From NCBI RefSeq assembly GCF_020171925.1, contig NZ_JAIVAR010000005.1, forward strand, positions 1-64,000: a stretch of DNA of 64,000 bases, written 5' to 3'. A program made the position numbers and the translations under genes. This document shows positions 34,483 to 42,575 of this stretch, piece after piece. Positions within the stretch are counted from its first letter, which is position 1. Each line of letters begins with the position of its first letter. Below the pieces are notes generated by a model. That model saw nothing but the letters and a program-made list of their open reading frames with translations, searched no databases and was not told where the DNA came from. Origin of the DNA: Rossellomorea aquimaris (lineage in GTDB: Bacteria; Bacillota; Bacilli; Bacillales; Bacillaceae_B).

Positions 34483-36450
34483 TTACAGATATTCTTCAAA
34501 CCAATCGATGATTTCCTGCAGCCTCGCTTCACGCAATGAAGGTTTCCCCGTGCGTGACAAGTGATGGTTGGATTCCGGGAACCGAACGAATCTAGTCTGT
34601 TTTCCATCCCGTTTCAATGCGATATATAATTGCTCCGCTTGTTCGATCGGACATCGGTAATCCTTTTCACTGTGAAGGATCAAGAGGGGAGTATCGATAT
34701 TCTTAACATAGGCCAATGGAGAATGCTTCCATAACGTTTCGATATCGTCCATCCCGCATTTCATCTGCCATTCCGAGAAGTAATATCCGATATCGCTCAC
34801 GCCGTAGAAACTGATCCAGTTACTGATCGACCTTTGGGTGACAGCCGCCTTGAACCGGTCAGAGCGGGTGATGATCCAATTGGTCATGAACCCCCCATAG
34901 CTCCCGCCGGTCACACCAAGCCTATCAACATCAATCCATTCATACTCACCGAGGGCATAGTCGACTGCCGACATGATATCCCGATAGTCCCCTCCTCCAT
35001 AATCACCGCGCACGGCATCGACAAATCCCTGTCCATATCCATGGCTTCCACGCGGATTCACATATAAGACACCATACCCTTTCCCTGCAAGTACCTGCAT
35101 TTCATGGAAAAATGTATTGCCATACATCGTATGTGGGCCTCCGTGGATTTCAACAATGAGAGGATACTTGACTCCTTCCTTGAAGTCGACTGGCTTCATC
35201 ACCCATCCTTGAAGGGGTGTGCCATCCTCTCCACTGAACATGATCATCTCCGGGGTTGAAAGTTCCCTGTCCTTCAACCATGGGCTGTTTGAATCCGTCA
35301 TTTTCTGCATCCGTCCGCTCGGGACATGCAGAAAGTATAGTTCTCCCGGTTCTTCCGGCTTGCTCATCGCAAGCAACACACTCTGGTCTTCCGGATGGAA
35401 ATCGAATCCGTAAATATGCTGTTCTTCTTCAAACAGCGCAGGATAGATAGCGCCATCCTTGTGCGCATAATAGAGGATGGTGTTTCCACTGTCAGACGCA
35501 ATGAAGTACATGCTCTCATTATCCGTCGACCAGACGATCCCCGTTTGTGAAGACCCTTGAATACTATCACTATTGAGATAATCCCCGACCGGGATATCCA
35601 TTGCTGCTGTAAGCGAGTATGAAACTTGTGATTCCAAATTGTAGATATAAATCTCATTTTGAGTGGCATTTTCATATTCCCGCTCATTCCCTATGTACGC
35701 AAGATGACGGCCATCTGGCGAAAAGCTTGCCGCCCCGTAATACCCCTTTCCTTCTGTGATCCTCATCGAATCCATTGTTGTTGTGTCTAATAGGTAAACC
35801 GATGATGCAAAAGAGAAATCCTTTTCTTCATCAAAATCCGCGGAGTATGCTATATTCGCCCCACTCCAGGCATGCAGTGAGTACTCATGCTCATCATCCG
35901 TCAATCTTGTCATCTCTTTGGTCTCGAGTTCGATCATCACCAACTGCGAGTATCGATCATCATGAAAGCCCTTCTCATCGGATTTATATTTCATTGAAGA
36001 AACGATGAACGGTTTGATCCCTTCCCCTTTATCCTCTTGTCCCTTTAGGGCTTCCCCTTTTTTCAAGCGGACCTCACATGCAATCTTCGTCCCACATGGT
36101 GACCAGACAGGATTACCGATCCCCATTCGACTTTCCGTCAGGCGCTCTGCTTCCCCTCCATCCCGATTCATGATGTAAAGCTCCATTTGACCCGTCCGGT
36201 TCGATAAGAATGCAACTCGTGCGCCATCAGGCGACCACCTTGGAGATGAGACCCTCTCTTCACCGAATGTCCATTGCTTCTTATACCCTGTCTCAAGATC
36301 AAAGAAATACAGGTGTGAAACATAATCATCCTTTTTTTCGTCCATGACTGTCTGGATATAGACAGCCTCTTTCCCACAGGGTGAAATCCGTGGATCGGAC
36401 AATGCTTTTATATGATAAAGATCTTTTATTTGAATCCCTTTCGTTTCCAT
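34483..36450 (-). CDS. S9 family prolyl oligopeptidase / acylaminoacyl-peptidase
   Basis: A 655-residue cytoplasmic serine peptidase. The N-terminal beta-propeller (about 1-400) is built of WD40/TolB-like blades (SPRWSPDGARVAFLS, PVWSPCGTKIA, ASFSPDGRHLAYIG). The C-terminal alpha/beta hydrolase has the nucleophile in GGSYGGFMT, Asp in HSEKDYRCPIEQ and His in ESNHHLS. It resembles B. subtilis YuxL in length and layout. The ATG at 36450 is preceded by AAAGGAG at about 10 nt; an in-frame ATG at 36507 has no ribosome-binding site. Confidence 0.88.
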   Translation of the reverse strand: METKGIQIKDLYHIKALSDPRISPCGKEAVYIQTVMDEKKDDYVSHLYFFDLETGYKKQWTFGEERVSSPRWSPDGARVAFLSNRTGQMELYIMNRDGGEAERLTESRMGIGNPVWSPCGTKIACEVRLKKGEALKGQEDKGEGIKPFIVSSMKYKSDEKGFHDDRYSQLVMIELETKEMTRLTDDEHEYSLHAWSGANIAYSADFDEEKDFSFASSVYLLDTTTMDSMRITEGKGYYGAASFSPDGRHLAYIGNEREYENATQNEIYIYNLESQVSYSLTAAMDIPVGDYLNSDSIQGSSQTGIVWSTDNESMYFIASDSGNTILYYAHKDGAIYPALFEEEQHIYGFDFHPEDQSVLLAMSKPEEPGELYFLHVPSGRMQKMTDSNSPWLKDRELSTPEMIMFSGEDGTPLQGWVMKPVDFKEGVKYPLIVEIHGGPHTMYGNTFFHEMQVLAGKGYGVLYVNPRGSHGYGQGFVDAVRGDYGGGDYRDIMSAVDYALGEYEWIDVDRLGVTGGSYGGFMTNWIITRSDRFKAAVTQRSISNWISFYGVSDIGYYFSEWQMKCGMDDIETLWKHSPLAYVKNIDTPLLILHSEKDYRCPIEQAEQLYIALKRDGKQTRFVRFPESNHHLSRTGKPSLREARLQEIIDWFEEYL

Positions 36451-36717
36451 GACTACATGACTCCTTTTCATTTGTTCTATTGTTGTTTTCGACAACCGGA
36501 AATTCATTTCCTCTCCCGATCTGCAAAAACAGGCACGCCTGGTCGGTGGATACCGCCATTAGGACTGAGCGAAATGAGGGATAGAACGGGGTGGTTTCTT
36601 TCATACTAACAACAAATTCATATTCTCCATTTTTCGCTATTGAAAGTAAACTCATTTCGCCGTAAAATAGTAACACGAACATAAGTTCGATTCATGACAG
36701 GAAAGGAGTTCTTTTAC

Positions 36718-37122
36718 ATGACACGAATCCCAGAGAACGACCGAAACATTTTGGAACAGGCGATTTACCTTCCGATGGTGCTCACCATATTAAATCGGGA
36801 CTTACAAATTGTAGACAATAGCCCCTTTAAACTCAAGCGGCCATATTTAGAACTGATCGAGGAAACGATGAAAGTCATCCAAGGAGAGCTTGCGTATGTG
36901 AAGAAGTATATGAGGACGAATAAAATGAAGGTCGAACGGCTGCAGTCAGACGATGCCTTTACGATGTATATGTTTCTGTACAAAGGATACGAAGAACACC
37001 ACAATTACTTTAACCCGAGACTCAGGAATAAGGTGGAGGATTTAATGAGGCATTATTTGTTCCGCCGATTCCTTGAATCGAAATCCCCAGCGGATCGTTC
37101 TGACCATCCCCGCCAGGCTTAA
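36718..37122 (+). CDS. Conserved hypothetical protein (YhjD-like by context)
   Basis: A 134-residue, mostly helical soluble protein with no domain I can name. The conserved-looking stretches are AIYLPMVLTILNRDL, FKLKRPYLELIEETM and DDAFTMYMFLYKGYEEHHNYFNPRLRNKVEDLM. The start is the ATG at 36718, with GGAAAGGAG 9 nt upstream. In B. subtilis, yhjD lies between comK and yhjE-sipV and encodes a protein of similar size; the same position here suggests the same family. Divergent from the S9 peptidase. Confidence 0.65.
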   Translation: MTRIPENDRNILEQAIYLPMVLTILNRDLQIVDNSPFKLKRPYLELIEETMKVIQGELAYVKKYMRTNKMKVERLQSDDAFTMYMFLYKGYEEHHNYFNPRLRNKVEDLMRHYLFRRFLESKSPADRSDHPRQA

Positions 37123-37145
37123 TGAAACTCTGACATCCTTCATTA

Positions 37146-37173
37146 AAAAAAGCGTGATCAAAGGTCCTCACGC
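37146..37173 (-). terminator. Terminator after comK
   Basis: A GCGTGA/TCACGC stem is followed on the minus strand by seven T. The stem's first arm contains the comK stop codon (37168-37170). It lies between convergent genes. Confidence 0.7.
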
Positions 37174-37701
37174 GTTTGTCTTATTCTTCAGGTAGAATGA
37201 TTTCATCGAGTATTTGCTTTCCATTTCAGAAACCCGCTGGGAATAAGCGATTCGAAGGTTGGAAGTACGAAGCATCTGATTTTCAAACGAGCTGTACGAA
37301 ATGGGCACAAGGTGGGATTCCCTGTTCTGGAATGTGACGGAAGTTTGGCCACTTCCGGCAGCCGCATAACTACACACATGGGAATGGGAAATCCATATGC
37401 ACTCTTGCTTAACAGGGGAAGTCGTCGGAAATAGGAACATCGACATTTGGGGATTTAACATGATGGGGGCCTTGTACGATATACCCGTCAACTCTTTCGT
37501 GCCATCCTTTCTTCCTTGATACGAAGAACCGAAGAACTCACAGCTTTTTTTCAAAATGTCCATCGGCTTAAACGGAGAAAGTATGACATCCTCCATTTCA
37601 ATAATTTCCGTAAAGGTCTTGGCACCATATTCAATGGGTTTTAACATCAATGTATGGGGATTCACTTCATATTCTTCCAACATTCGCGATCTACCCTTCA
37701 T
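37168..37701 (-). CDS. comK: Competence transcription factor ComK
   Basis: A 177-residue protein matching ComK along its length. Diagnostic blocks are EEYEVNPHTLMLKPIEYG, CEFFGSSYQGRKDGT, APIMLNPQMSMFLFPT, CIWISHSHV and PISYSSFENQMLRTSNLR. ComK is the master activator of natural competence and binds AAAA-N5-TTTT boxes in late competence promoters and its own. The ATG at 37701 follows GGAGGAGAAAAT; the ORF's upstream start lacks a ribosome-binding site. The C terminus is somewhat shorter than in B. subtilis (192 residues), the part recognised by MecA. It is divergent from the IDEAL gene. Confidence 0.93.
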   Translation of the reverse strand: MKGRSRMLEEYEVNPHTLMLKPIEYGAKTFTEIIEMEDVILSPFKPMDILKKSCEFFGSSYQGRKDGTKELTGISYKAPIMLNPQMSMFLFPTTSPVKQECIWISHSHVCSYAAAGSGQTSVTFQNRESHLVPISYSSFENQMLRTSNLRIAYSQRVSEMESKYSMKSFYLKNKTNA

Positions 37702-37763
37702 ATTTTCTCCTCCTTTTACATATTTCCCCAAAATAATACCACAAATCACAAAGGGTGTCTCTA

Positions 37764-37840
37764 CTAATTTTAAAAATTCTGATATTTAAACCCGACGATA
37801 TTCCACCTCATTAAAAATTTTCTGAATATTTAAATTTTTG
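37764..37840. promoter_or_regulatory. A/T-rich repeated element upstream of comK
   Basis: Two similar A/T blocks, TAAAAATTCTGATATTTAAA (37771-37790) and AAAATTTTCTGAATATTTAA (37813-37832), are spaced about 42 bp apart in the divergent comK region. They may be ComK/Rok/AbrB-type binding sites, but no perfect AAAA-N5-TTTT box was found. Confidence 0.4.
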
Positions 37841-37841
37841 G

Positions 37842-37870
37842 TTGAATTTTCATTCCTTCTTCCATATACT
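37842..37870 (+). promoter_or_regulatory. Sigma-A promoter of the IDEAL-domain gene
   Basis: TTGAAT (37842-37847), 17 bp, TATACT (37865-37870): close to consensus and correctly spaced, 26 nt before the proposed start codon. Confidence 0.65.
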
Positions 37871-37896
37871 AATAAAAAGACTCAGAGGTGATCGTG

Positions 37897-38136
37897 TTGG
37901 AAAATAAAAAGTCTTATACCGAAATGATGAAAGCTTCTGCGATGACCCGGAAACGAAACGCTGAGAAAAGTGTATTGGAGATCTACATTGACATGCTGCT
38001 ACATGAAAGCATCCTGTCCACGCGAAAGAACAAACTGTTAAAAGACATTGATGCAGCCCTTGATTGTAAGGATGAAACCCTGTTTATGAAACTGACGGAA
38101 GAACTAAAGGAAATCAATATCTGTTATGGAACTTAA
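37897..38136 (+). CDS. Small IDEAL-domain protein (YhzC-like)
   Basis: A 79-residue protein. The C-terminal half is an IDEAL domain (LLHESILSTRKNKLLKDIDAAL, then FMKLTEELKEI), an all-helical module of low-GC Gram-positives that is thought to mediate protein contacts. The start codon is ambiguous: GTG 37888, GTG 37894 or TTG 37897; the last has the best distance (about 8 nt) to AGAGG. It is adjacent and divergent to comK, as yhzC is in B. subtilis. Confidence 0.75.
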   Translation: MENKKSYTEMMKASAMTRKRNAEKSVLEIYIDMLLHESILSTRKNKLLKDIDAALDCKDETLFMKLTEELKEINICYGT

Positions 38137-38141
38137 TGAAC

Positions 38142-38177
38142 GGCTGGCTCATCATGAGTCAGCCTTCTCTTTTTTTA
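38142..38177 (+). terminator. Terminator after the IDEAL gene
   Basis: A GGCTG(G/A)CTC hairpin with GAGTCAGCC arm (38142-38164) is followed by TCTCTTTTTTT. Confidence 0.8.
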
Positions 38178-38242
38178 TAGGATGAGTACAGGTGAAATGG
38201 TGAAAGCTAATCCAAACAAAACGAACTCTTTGGAGGAAGACC

Positions 38243-38905
38243 ATGATATTCATCAAGGTGCTTGTACTCTATCTCATTACGATTGCAGCAATGCGACTCA
38301 TGGGGAAATCGACCATCGTCCAGATGACGCCATATGATCTTGTCGCCATCATCATCGTCGGGACGATCGCTTCAGAACCACTCATCAGTACAGAATTTTG
38401 GCCAACCATCACGGCGCTCGTCATTTTAGTGGGGCTGCACGTTTTATTCTCATTCCTTACTCTATGCCAATGGGGCAATAAGTTCTTTCTTGGCGAACCG
38501 ACCCTGCTGATCAAAAATGGTGAAATCCTCGAAGATAATTTGGAGAAATCAAAGATCTCCCTCATTCAGCTGACATCCATCCTGAGAGCAAATGGATATC
38601 CCAAAATCTCCGACGTGGATTATGCCATGCTCGAACCGATCGGGGAGGTGAGCGTGATCCCGAAAGTCGAGAATACACCAGTCACGGTTCAGCATCTGAA
38701 CCTGAAGATTGACGATGAAGGACTGCCGATTTCAGTGATTGTCGATGGTAAAATCCAAAAACGCAACCTGCACCTTCTGGGGAAAAATCGGGACTGGCTG
38801 CTTGATCGTTTAGCAAGCGAAGGGATCCAGCCGAAAGACATCATCTTTGCCTATATGACGGAAAAGAAGAAAAACCTTGTCATCAGTAAACGGGAAAAAG
38901 CCTAG
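38243..38905 (+). CDS. DUF421 membrane protein (YetF/YdfR family)
   Basis: A 220-residue protein with three N-terminal membrane helices (MIFIKVLVLYLITIAAMRLMGK; TPYDLVAIIIVGTIASEPLIS; a third at about 55-75), then a soluble DUF421 domain: LIKNGEILEDNLEKSKISLIQL and LRANGYPKISDVDYAMLEPIGEVSVIPK. Members such as YetF occur in spore formers in several paralogues; the function is poorly defined. The start follows GGAGG, and a perfect terminator overlaps the stop. Confidence 0.85.
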   Translation: MIFIKVLVLYLITIAAMRLMGKSTIVQMTPYDLVAIIIVGTIASEPLISTEFWPTITALVILVGLHVLFSFLTLCQWGNKFFLGEPTLLIKNGEILEDNLEKSKISLIQLTSILRANGYPKISDVDYAMLEPIGEVSVIPKVENTPVTVQHLNLKIDDEGLPISVIVDGKIQKRNLHLLGKNRDWLLDRLASEGIQPKDIIFAYMTEKKKNLVISKREKA

Positions 38906-38930
38906 TCGGAATCCGACCAGGCTTTTTTTT
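38896..38930 (+). terminator. Terminator after the DUF421 gene, possibly bidirectional
   Basis: An AAGCCTxGTCGG hairpin (38899-38922) has an A-run before it and eight T after it. It lies between convergent genes. Confidence 0.88.
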
Positions 38931-38955
38931 GATGTGCGCAGCACGCGTTCTTTAG

Positions 38956-40224
38956 CTACTCTGTTTTCTCATCGTCATACTGTTCAAGCATGTTCAATCT
39001 CTCCATCATGGTTGGGTGGCCGTAACGGAAAATCTTCACCAATAACGGCGGATTCACCTGGGAAAGGCCAACCTTGGAAAGCTTCTGGAAGGACGTGATC
39101 GCCGCTTCTTTATCCCCAGTCATTTCAATCGCATACCGGTCTGCACGGGTCTCCTGATAACGCGAGATCCAATTCGAAAATGGACTGACTGCAAACATCA
39201 GCATCGACGTAATCAGAAGGAAAAGCGGCAAGGAACTGAGGCTCGACACATTCGACACTTTGAACTCGTCCTTATAGTTCGCCACAAATCCCCTCATCAA
39301 CTTGGATGCAAGGAAAAGCCCGAAGAACGACAGCAACAAATAAATCGCAATCCCGATATAAATGTGCTTCTCGACATAATGGGCCATCTCATGGGCCATG
39401 ACAAACAGGATTTCTTTATCTGTCAGCTGTTTCAGCGTCGTATCCCAAAGGACGATCCGGGAATTCGCCCCCACCCCATTCACATACGCATTGAGCGAAT
39501 TGGTCTTTTCCGACATATTGACCTCGAACACATGATCAGCCGGGATCTCTGCTCTTTCAGCCAGTGTCAGGATCTTTTCCTCAAGCGCTTTATCCTTCAG
39601 CGGATAGAAATCATTATACAAAGGATCAATCACCACGGGCTGGATGAACATCATGAAAATCGTGAACGGCACGGACAATGCCCACGCTGCCAGCCACCAT
39701 CGATTCTTGAACTTCTTCATCAAGCCATACAGCACTGAGACAATGATGAACATTATCAAATAATTCACCCAGAAATCCGTCAACTCATCCTTCATCCACA
39801 TCGAAAACGTCTGCGTAGAGATATTGTACGTCTTTGAAATTTTATACGAAATGAACTGCAATGGAAAAATGGCGATAAATGAAGCAAGCGACAACCAGAA
39901 CAAATAAACGCCCGTCTGGATGAACCCATTCTTCGACGTCCCCCTCGCCCACTTCTCAAACCCCCTCGACACACCAAAAATGAGGATCAGAAAGTAAAAC
40001 AACCATTCATATGGGGTCGATAGAAAAAACAACAAATTCTTGATCTTCGAGAATTCCTCACTCAACATGATCTCCCTGCCATTCATGAACGTGGCAGGAT
40101 CTGCACTGCTGCCTTTAAATGCTTCTGGCAGAGAAGAGTCCGCCAAGAAAAACAAATACACATATAAGAATAATCCCAGCAGCAAATAACCCAATACCGC
40201 CCGGAAAGCCCACTTCCTAACCAA
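38956..40224 (-). CDS. yhfN: M48 family membrane metallopeptidase YhfN
   Basis: A 422-residue membrane zinc peptidase of the CAAX prenyl protease 1/HtpX-like M48 family. About seven membrane helices surround the catalytic site. The HEMAHYVEKH motif provides HExxH, and the third ligand is a Glu in SRYQETRADRYAIEM. B. subtilis YhfN is of the same length and class and lies at a comparable place. The start is TTG at 40224, with GGGAGG 7 nt upstream. Its substrate is unknown. Confidence 0.85.
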   Translation of the reverse strand: MVRKWAFRAVLGYLLLGLFLYVYLFFLADSSLPEAFKGSSADPATFMNGREIMLSEEFSKIKNLLFFLSTPYEWLFYFLILIFGVSRGFEKWARGTSKNGFIQTGVYLFWLSLASFIAIFPLQFISYKISKTYNISTQTFSMWMKDELTDFWVNYLIMFIIVSVLYGLMKKFKNRWWLAAWALSVPFTIFMMFIQPVVIDPLYNDFYPLKDKALEEKILTLAERAEIPADHVFEVNMSEKTNSLNAYVNGVGANSRIVLWDTTLKQLTDKEILFVMAHEMAHYVEKHIYIGIAIYLLLSFFGLFLASKLMRGFVANYKDEFKVSNVSSLSSLPLFLLITSMLMFAVSPFSNWISRYQETRADRYAIEMTGDKEAAITSFQKLSKVGLSQVNPPLLVKIFRYGHPTMMERLNMLEQYDDEKTE

Positions 40225-40284
40225 ATTACTTCCTCCCTTCCTTCTCTCTTACTATATGTAATACCTTGTCCTTTTAAATAGAAC

Positions 40285-40410
40285 AAGAAAAGCGGAGGCG
40301 GCTTTGCTCAGAGGCGACAAGCATAAGACAGGGCAGCCATAAAGGCGTTCTTTGCCTTTTTGGATGGCATGGCTTATGTCTCGAGCCTCTAGCCGCCGGA
40401 GCTGGACACT
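40285..40410. repeat. About 125-bp tandem hairpin repeat, copy 1
   Basis: The unit starts AAGAAAAGCGGAGGCGG and ends GGAGCTGGACACT. The ends are complementary (GGCGGCT and AGAGGC with GCCTCTAGCCGCC). Inner arms CATAAG/CTTATG, GCCAT/ATGGC and AAAGGC/GCCTTT make the whole unit one long hairpin. Confidence 0.85.
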
Positions 40411-40535
40411 AAGAAAAGCGGAGAGGCTTTGCTCAGAGGCGGGTGGCATAAGGCGAATCGGCCATAAAGGCGTTCTTTGCCTTCTTGGTCGGTTTGACTT
40501 ATGACATGTGCCTCTAAGCCCCGGAGTTGGACACT
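40411..40535. repeat. About 125-bp tandem hairpin repeat, copy 2
   Basis: Starts AAGAAAAGCGGAGAGGC and ends GGAGTTGGACACT, directly after copy 1. Inner arm sequences differ from copy 1 (CGGCC with GGTCG in place of GCCAT/ATGGC) but still pair. Confidence 0.85.
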
Positions 40536-40660
40536 AAGAAAAGCGGAGGGGCTTTGCTCAGAGGCGGGTGGCATAAGGCGAATCGGCCATGAAGGCGTTC
40601 TTTGCCTTCTTGGTCGGTTTGATTTATGACATGTGCCTCTAAGCCCCGGAGCTGGACACT
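40536..40660. repeat. About 125-bp tandem hairpin repeat, copy 3
   Basis: Nearly identical to copy 2, with a handful of substitutions; starts AAGAAAAGCGGAGGGGC and ends GGAGCTGGACACT. Confidence 0.85.
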
Positions 40661-40782
40661 AGAAAAGCGGAGGCACTCGTTTAGAGGCGACAAGCATAAG
40701 ACAAAGCAGCCACAAAGGCGTTTTTTGCTTTTTGACCAGTTAGCTTATGACCTCGAGGGACTTGGCCGCAACAGCTAGAAAC
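40661..40782. repeat. About 125-bp tandem hairpin repeat, degenerate copy 4
   Basis: Starts AGAAAAGCGGAGGCACT; keeps the inner CATAAG/CTTATG arms and the AAAGGC loop region, but the outer stem and the terminal GGACACT are decayed. It marks the end of the array. Confidence 0.75.
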
Positions 40783-40812
40783 TGCATTTAAACACACCGT
40801 GACCGCTACAAA

Positions 40813-40836
40813 TAAAAAAGCCACGCGAAACGTGAC
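40813..40836 (-). terminator. Terminator after azlD
   Basis: A GTCACG/CGTGGC hairpin (one G-U pair) is followed on the minus strand by TTTTTTATTT, just after the azlD stop. Confidence 0.75.
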
Positions 40837-40844
40837 TTCATCCA

Positions 40845-41156
40845 CTACATTAAGAATACCGAATAAAGAGATAAAATGGAAATGGCACCGATGACGACAA
40901 CGATCACATTCGCACCAAGGAAAGCAATGAGGAATGCCGAAGCCGTTCCTACCACCCCAAATAAAAGATTCCCTTCCTGAATCAATAATATACTTGGAAA
41001 AATGAGCGCCCCCAATACTGCGAACGGGACATTTTTCAGGACTCCCTGAATGAACGGAGGAAGTTCTTTTCCTTTAAACACGAGAAAAGGAAGCATCCGA
41101 GGGATATATGTGACAACAGCCATCCCGATGATCATCCATATCACCATGCTATTCAT
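40845..41156 (-). CDS. azlD: AzlD family branched-chain amino acid exporter subunit
   Basis: A 103-residue protein with four membrane helices: WMIIGMAVVTYIPRMLPFLV at the start (conserved RMLP), then FIQGVLKNVPFAVLGALIFP, the AzlD signature. With AzlC it forms a BrnFE-like exporter of branched-chain amino acids. It overlaps azlC by 8 nt. Confidence 0.88.
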   Translation of the reverse strand: MNSMVIWMIIGMAVVTYIPRMLPFLVFKGKELPPFIQGVLKNVPFAVLGALIFPSILLIQEGNLLFGVVGTASAFLIAFLGANVIVVVIGAISILSLYSVFLM

Positions 41157-41874
41157 CGCTTCCTCCCCCTCTCCGTTTCACCATGACGACCGCTTCGACC
41201 AGGATGGCAGAAACAAGCGTTGCGAGTACAATGGACCAGCCATTTGATAAGCCTGTCGTAAACAGGAGTACACTGTTCAAAGCACCTGCAGTCACGGCAA
41301 GAAAGGTCACCTTGATGCTTTTTTTCATTGAAGGGACGAGCAGGCCGACGAACATGGCATAAAGCGCGATCGTCATGCTGGCTTGAAGAAAGTCAGGAAG
41401 GATCTCTCCGATAAAGTATCCTATACCTGAATTGATGACCCAGCTTCCGTACGAAATAAGGATGACACCGAACGCAAAACCGGTCTTCACTTTCCCGTCT
41501 TTCACGCTGATGACCGTAAACGTCTCATCCGTTATCCCGAAGGCATAGGTCAATTTTTTATACAGCACTTCTTCTTCAAGCTTTTCACTCAATGAAGCAG
41601 ACATTAGAAAGTGCCTGATATTCACAATGAACGTCGTAAGTATGATTTCAAGAATCCCTGTCCCCACAGCAATCAAGCTCAGGGATATGTATTGAGCCGC
41701 ACCTGCGAATACGAGCATGCTCATCAATACCGTTTCCGTGACAGTCAGCCCAGTGGTGCGTGCCAACAACCCAAACGTAAGGGCTACCGGCATATATCCA
41801 ATCGCAATGCTGATCCCACCCTGAAGCCCGTGACGAAAATCACTTACTTTTTTCGTTGAAAGCAGTGCCTCCAT
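41149..41874 (-). CDS. azlC: AzlC family branched-chain amino acid exporter subunit
   Basis: A 241-residue inner-membrane protein of the AzlC/BrnF family. It has GISIAIGYMPVALTFGLLAR (conserved GYxPvaltfG), MLVFAGAAQYISLSLI and NIRHFLMSASL (typical of AzlC). Start has AAAGGATG at suitable distance. It is divergent from the XRE-cupin regulator gene, a common pairing for azlCD loci. Confidence 0.9.
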   Translation of the reverse strand: MEALLSTKKVSDFRHGLQGGISIAIGYMPVALTFGLLARTTGLTVTETVLMSMLVFAGAAQYISLSLIAVGTGILEIILTTFIVNIRHFLMSASLSEKLEEEVLYKKLTYAFGITDETFTVISVKDGKVKTGFAFGVILISYGSWVINSGIGYFIGEILPDFLQASMTIALYAMFVGLLVPSMKKSIKVTFLAVTAGALNSVLLFTTGLSNGWSIVLATLVSAILVEAVVMVKRRGGGSDE

Positions 41875-41978
41875 CTCTTCACATCCTTTATAATAGAAAG
41901 GTATAAACTATTTTAATAATTTGATAATTTATTATATTATACATACAGACGTTATAGTATACAAGAGAGGTTTTTAAT

Positions 41979-42536
41979 ATGGAAAATTTCCCGATACAAA
42001 TCGGTGAGAACATCAGAAAGATCCGCAGGGAACGCGGACTGAGCCTTGAACAGATGGCGGAAGCGACAGGTGTGAGCAAGGCCATGATCGGTCAAATCGA
42101 ACGTGGCGACTCCAACCCGACCGTCGCGATCTTGTGGAAAATTGCAAACGGTTTGAAGGTCTCCTTCTCTTCCCTGATTGAAAAACCGCAGCATCAGGTA
42201 TCAATCACTCATTACAAGGATGTGCAGCCTGTACTTGAAGATGGTGGAAACTATATTGTTTATCCCATCTTCCCTTTCGATCCTTTTAAAAAATGGGAAA
42301 GCTACCGAGTGGAAATGAAGCCTGGATGCTCTTACAAGAACGAGGGGCATCCCCCGGGTGTAGAGGAATATATCAGTGTGATTGCAGGAAGGATTTCTTT
42401 AGAAATAGCAGATGAAACCTACGAACTTGACGCAGGAAGTTCCATCCGCTTTGCTGCCGATTCCGGTCACCAATATCGTAATCCTTTTGAGGAACAGGCA
42501 GTTTGCCAAATGATGATTTATTATGGAAACGAATGA
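41979..42536 (+). CDS. XRE-family regulator with C-terminal cupin domain
   Basis: A 185-residue repressor-type protein. The helix-turn-helix lies at about 9-63 (NIRKIRRERGLSLEQMAEATGVSKAMIGQIERG), and a double-stranded beta-helix cupin at about 110-180 (GVEEYISVIAGRISLEI, then DAGSSIRFAADSGHQYRNP). Such proteins sense small ligands through the cupin. Because it is divergently oriented to azlCD it is the likely regulator of those genes. AGAGAGG lies 8 nt before the ATG. Confidence 0.88.
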   Translation: MENFPIQIGENIRKIRRERGLSLEQMAEATGVSKAMIGQIERGDSNPTVAILWKIANGLKVSFSSLIEKPQHQVSITHYKDVQPVLEDGGNYIVYPIFPFDPFKKWESYRVEMKPGCSYKNEGHPPGVEEYISVIAGRISLEIADETYELDAGSSIRFAADSGHQYRNPFEEQAVCQMMIYYGNE

Positions 42537-42572
42537 AAAAACTCCTGCCGAGTGTACGGCAGGAGTTTTTTG
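42536..42572. terminator. Bidirectional terminator
   Basis: A 15-bp stem (42536-42550 with 42557-42571), AAAAACTCCTGCCG arm, with A- and T-runs at both ends, between the convergent XRE-cupin and YeeE/YedE genes. Confidence 0.9.
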
Positions 42573-42575
42573 TCT

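Noticed and set aside
37764-37840. Perfect ComK K-box (AAAA-N5-TTTT)
   Set aside because: Not found; only imperfect A/T motifs, so reported as a candidate region only.
40225-40574. Overlapping frames of 61-67 codons starting MPPASEQS
   Set aside because: They are translations of the 125-bp hairpin repeats, without ribosome-binding sites; the repeat structure explains them.
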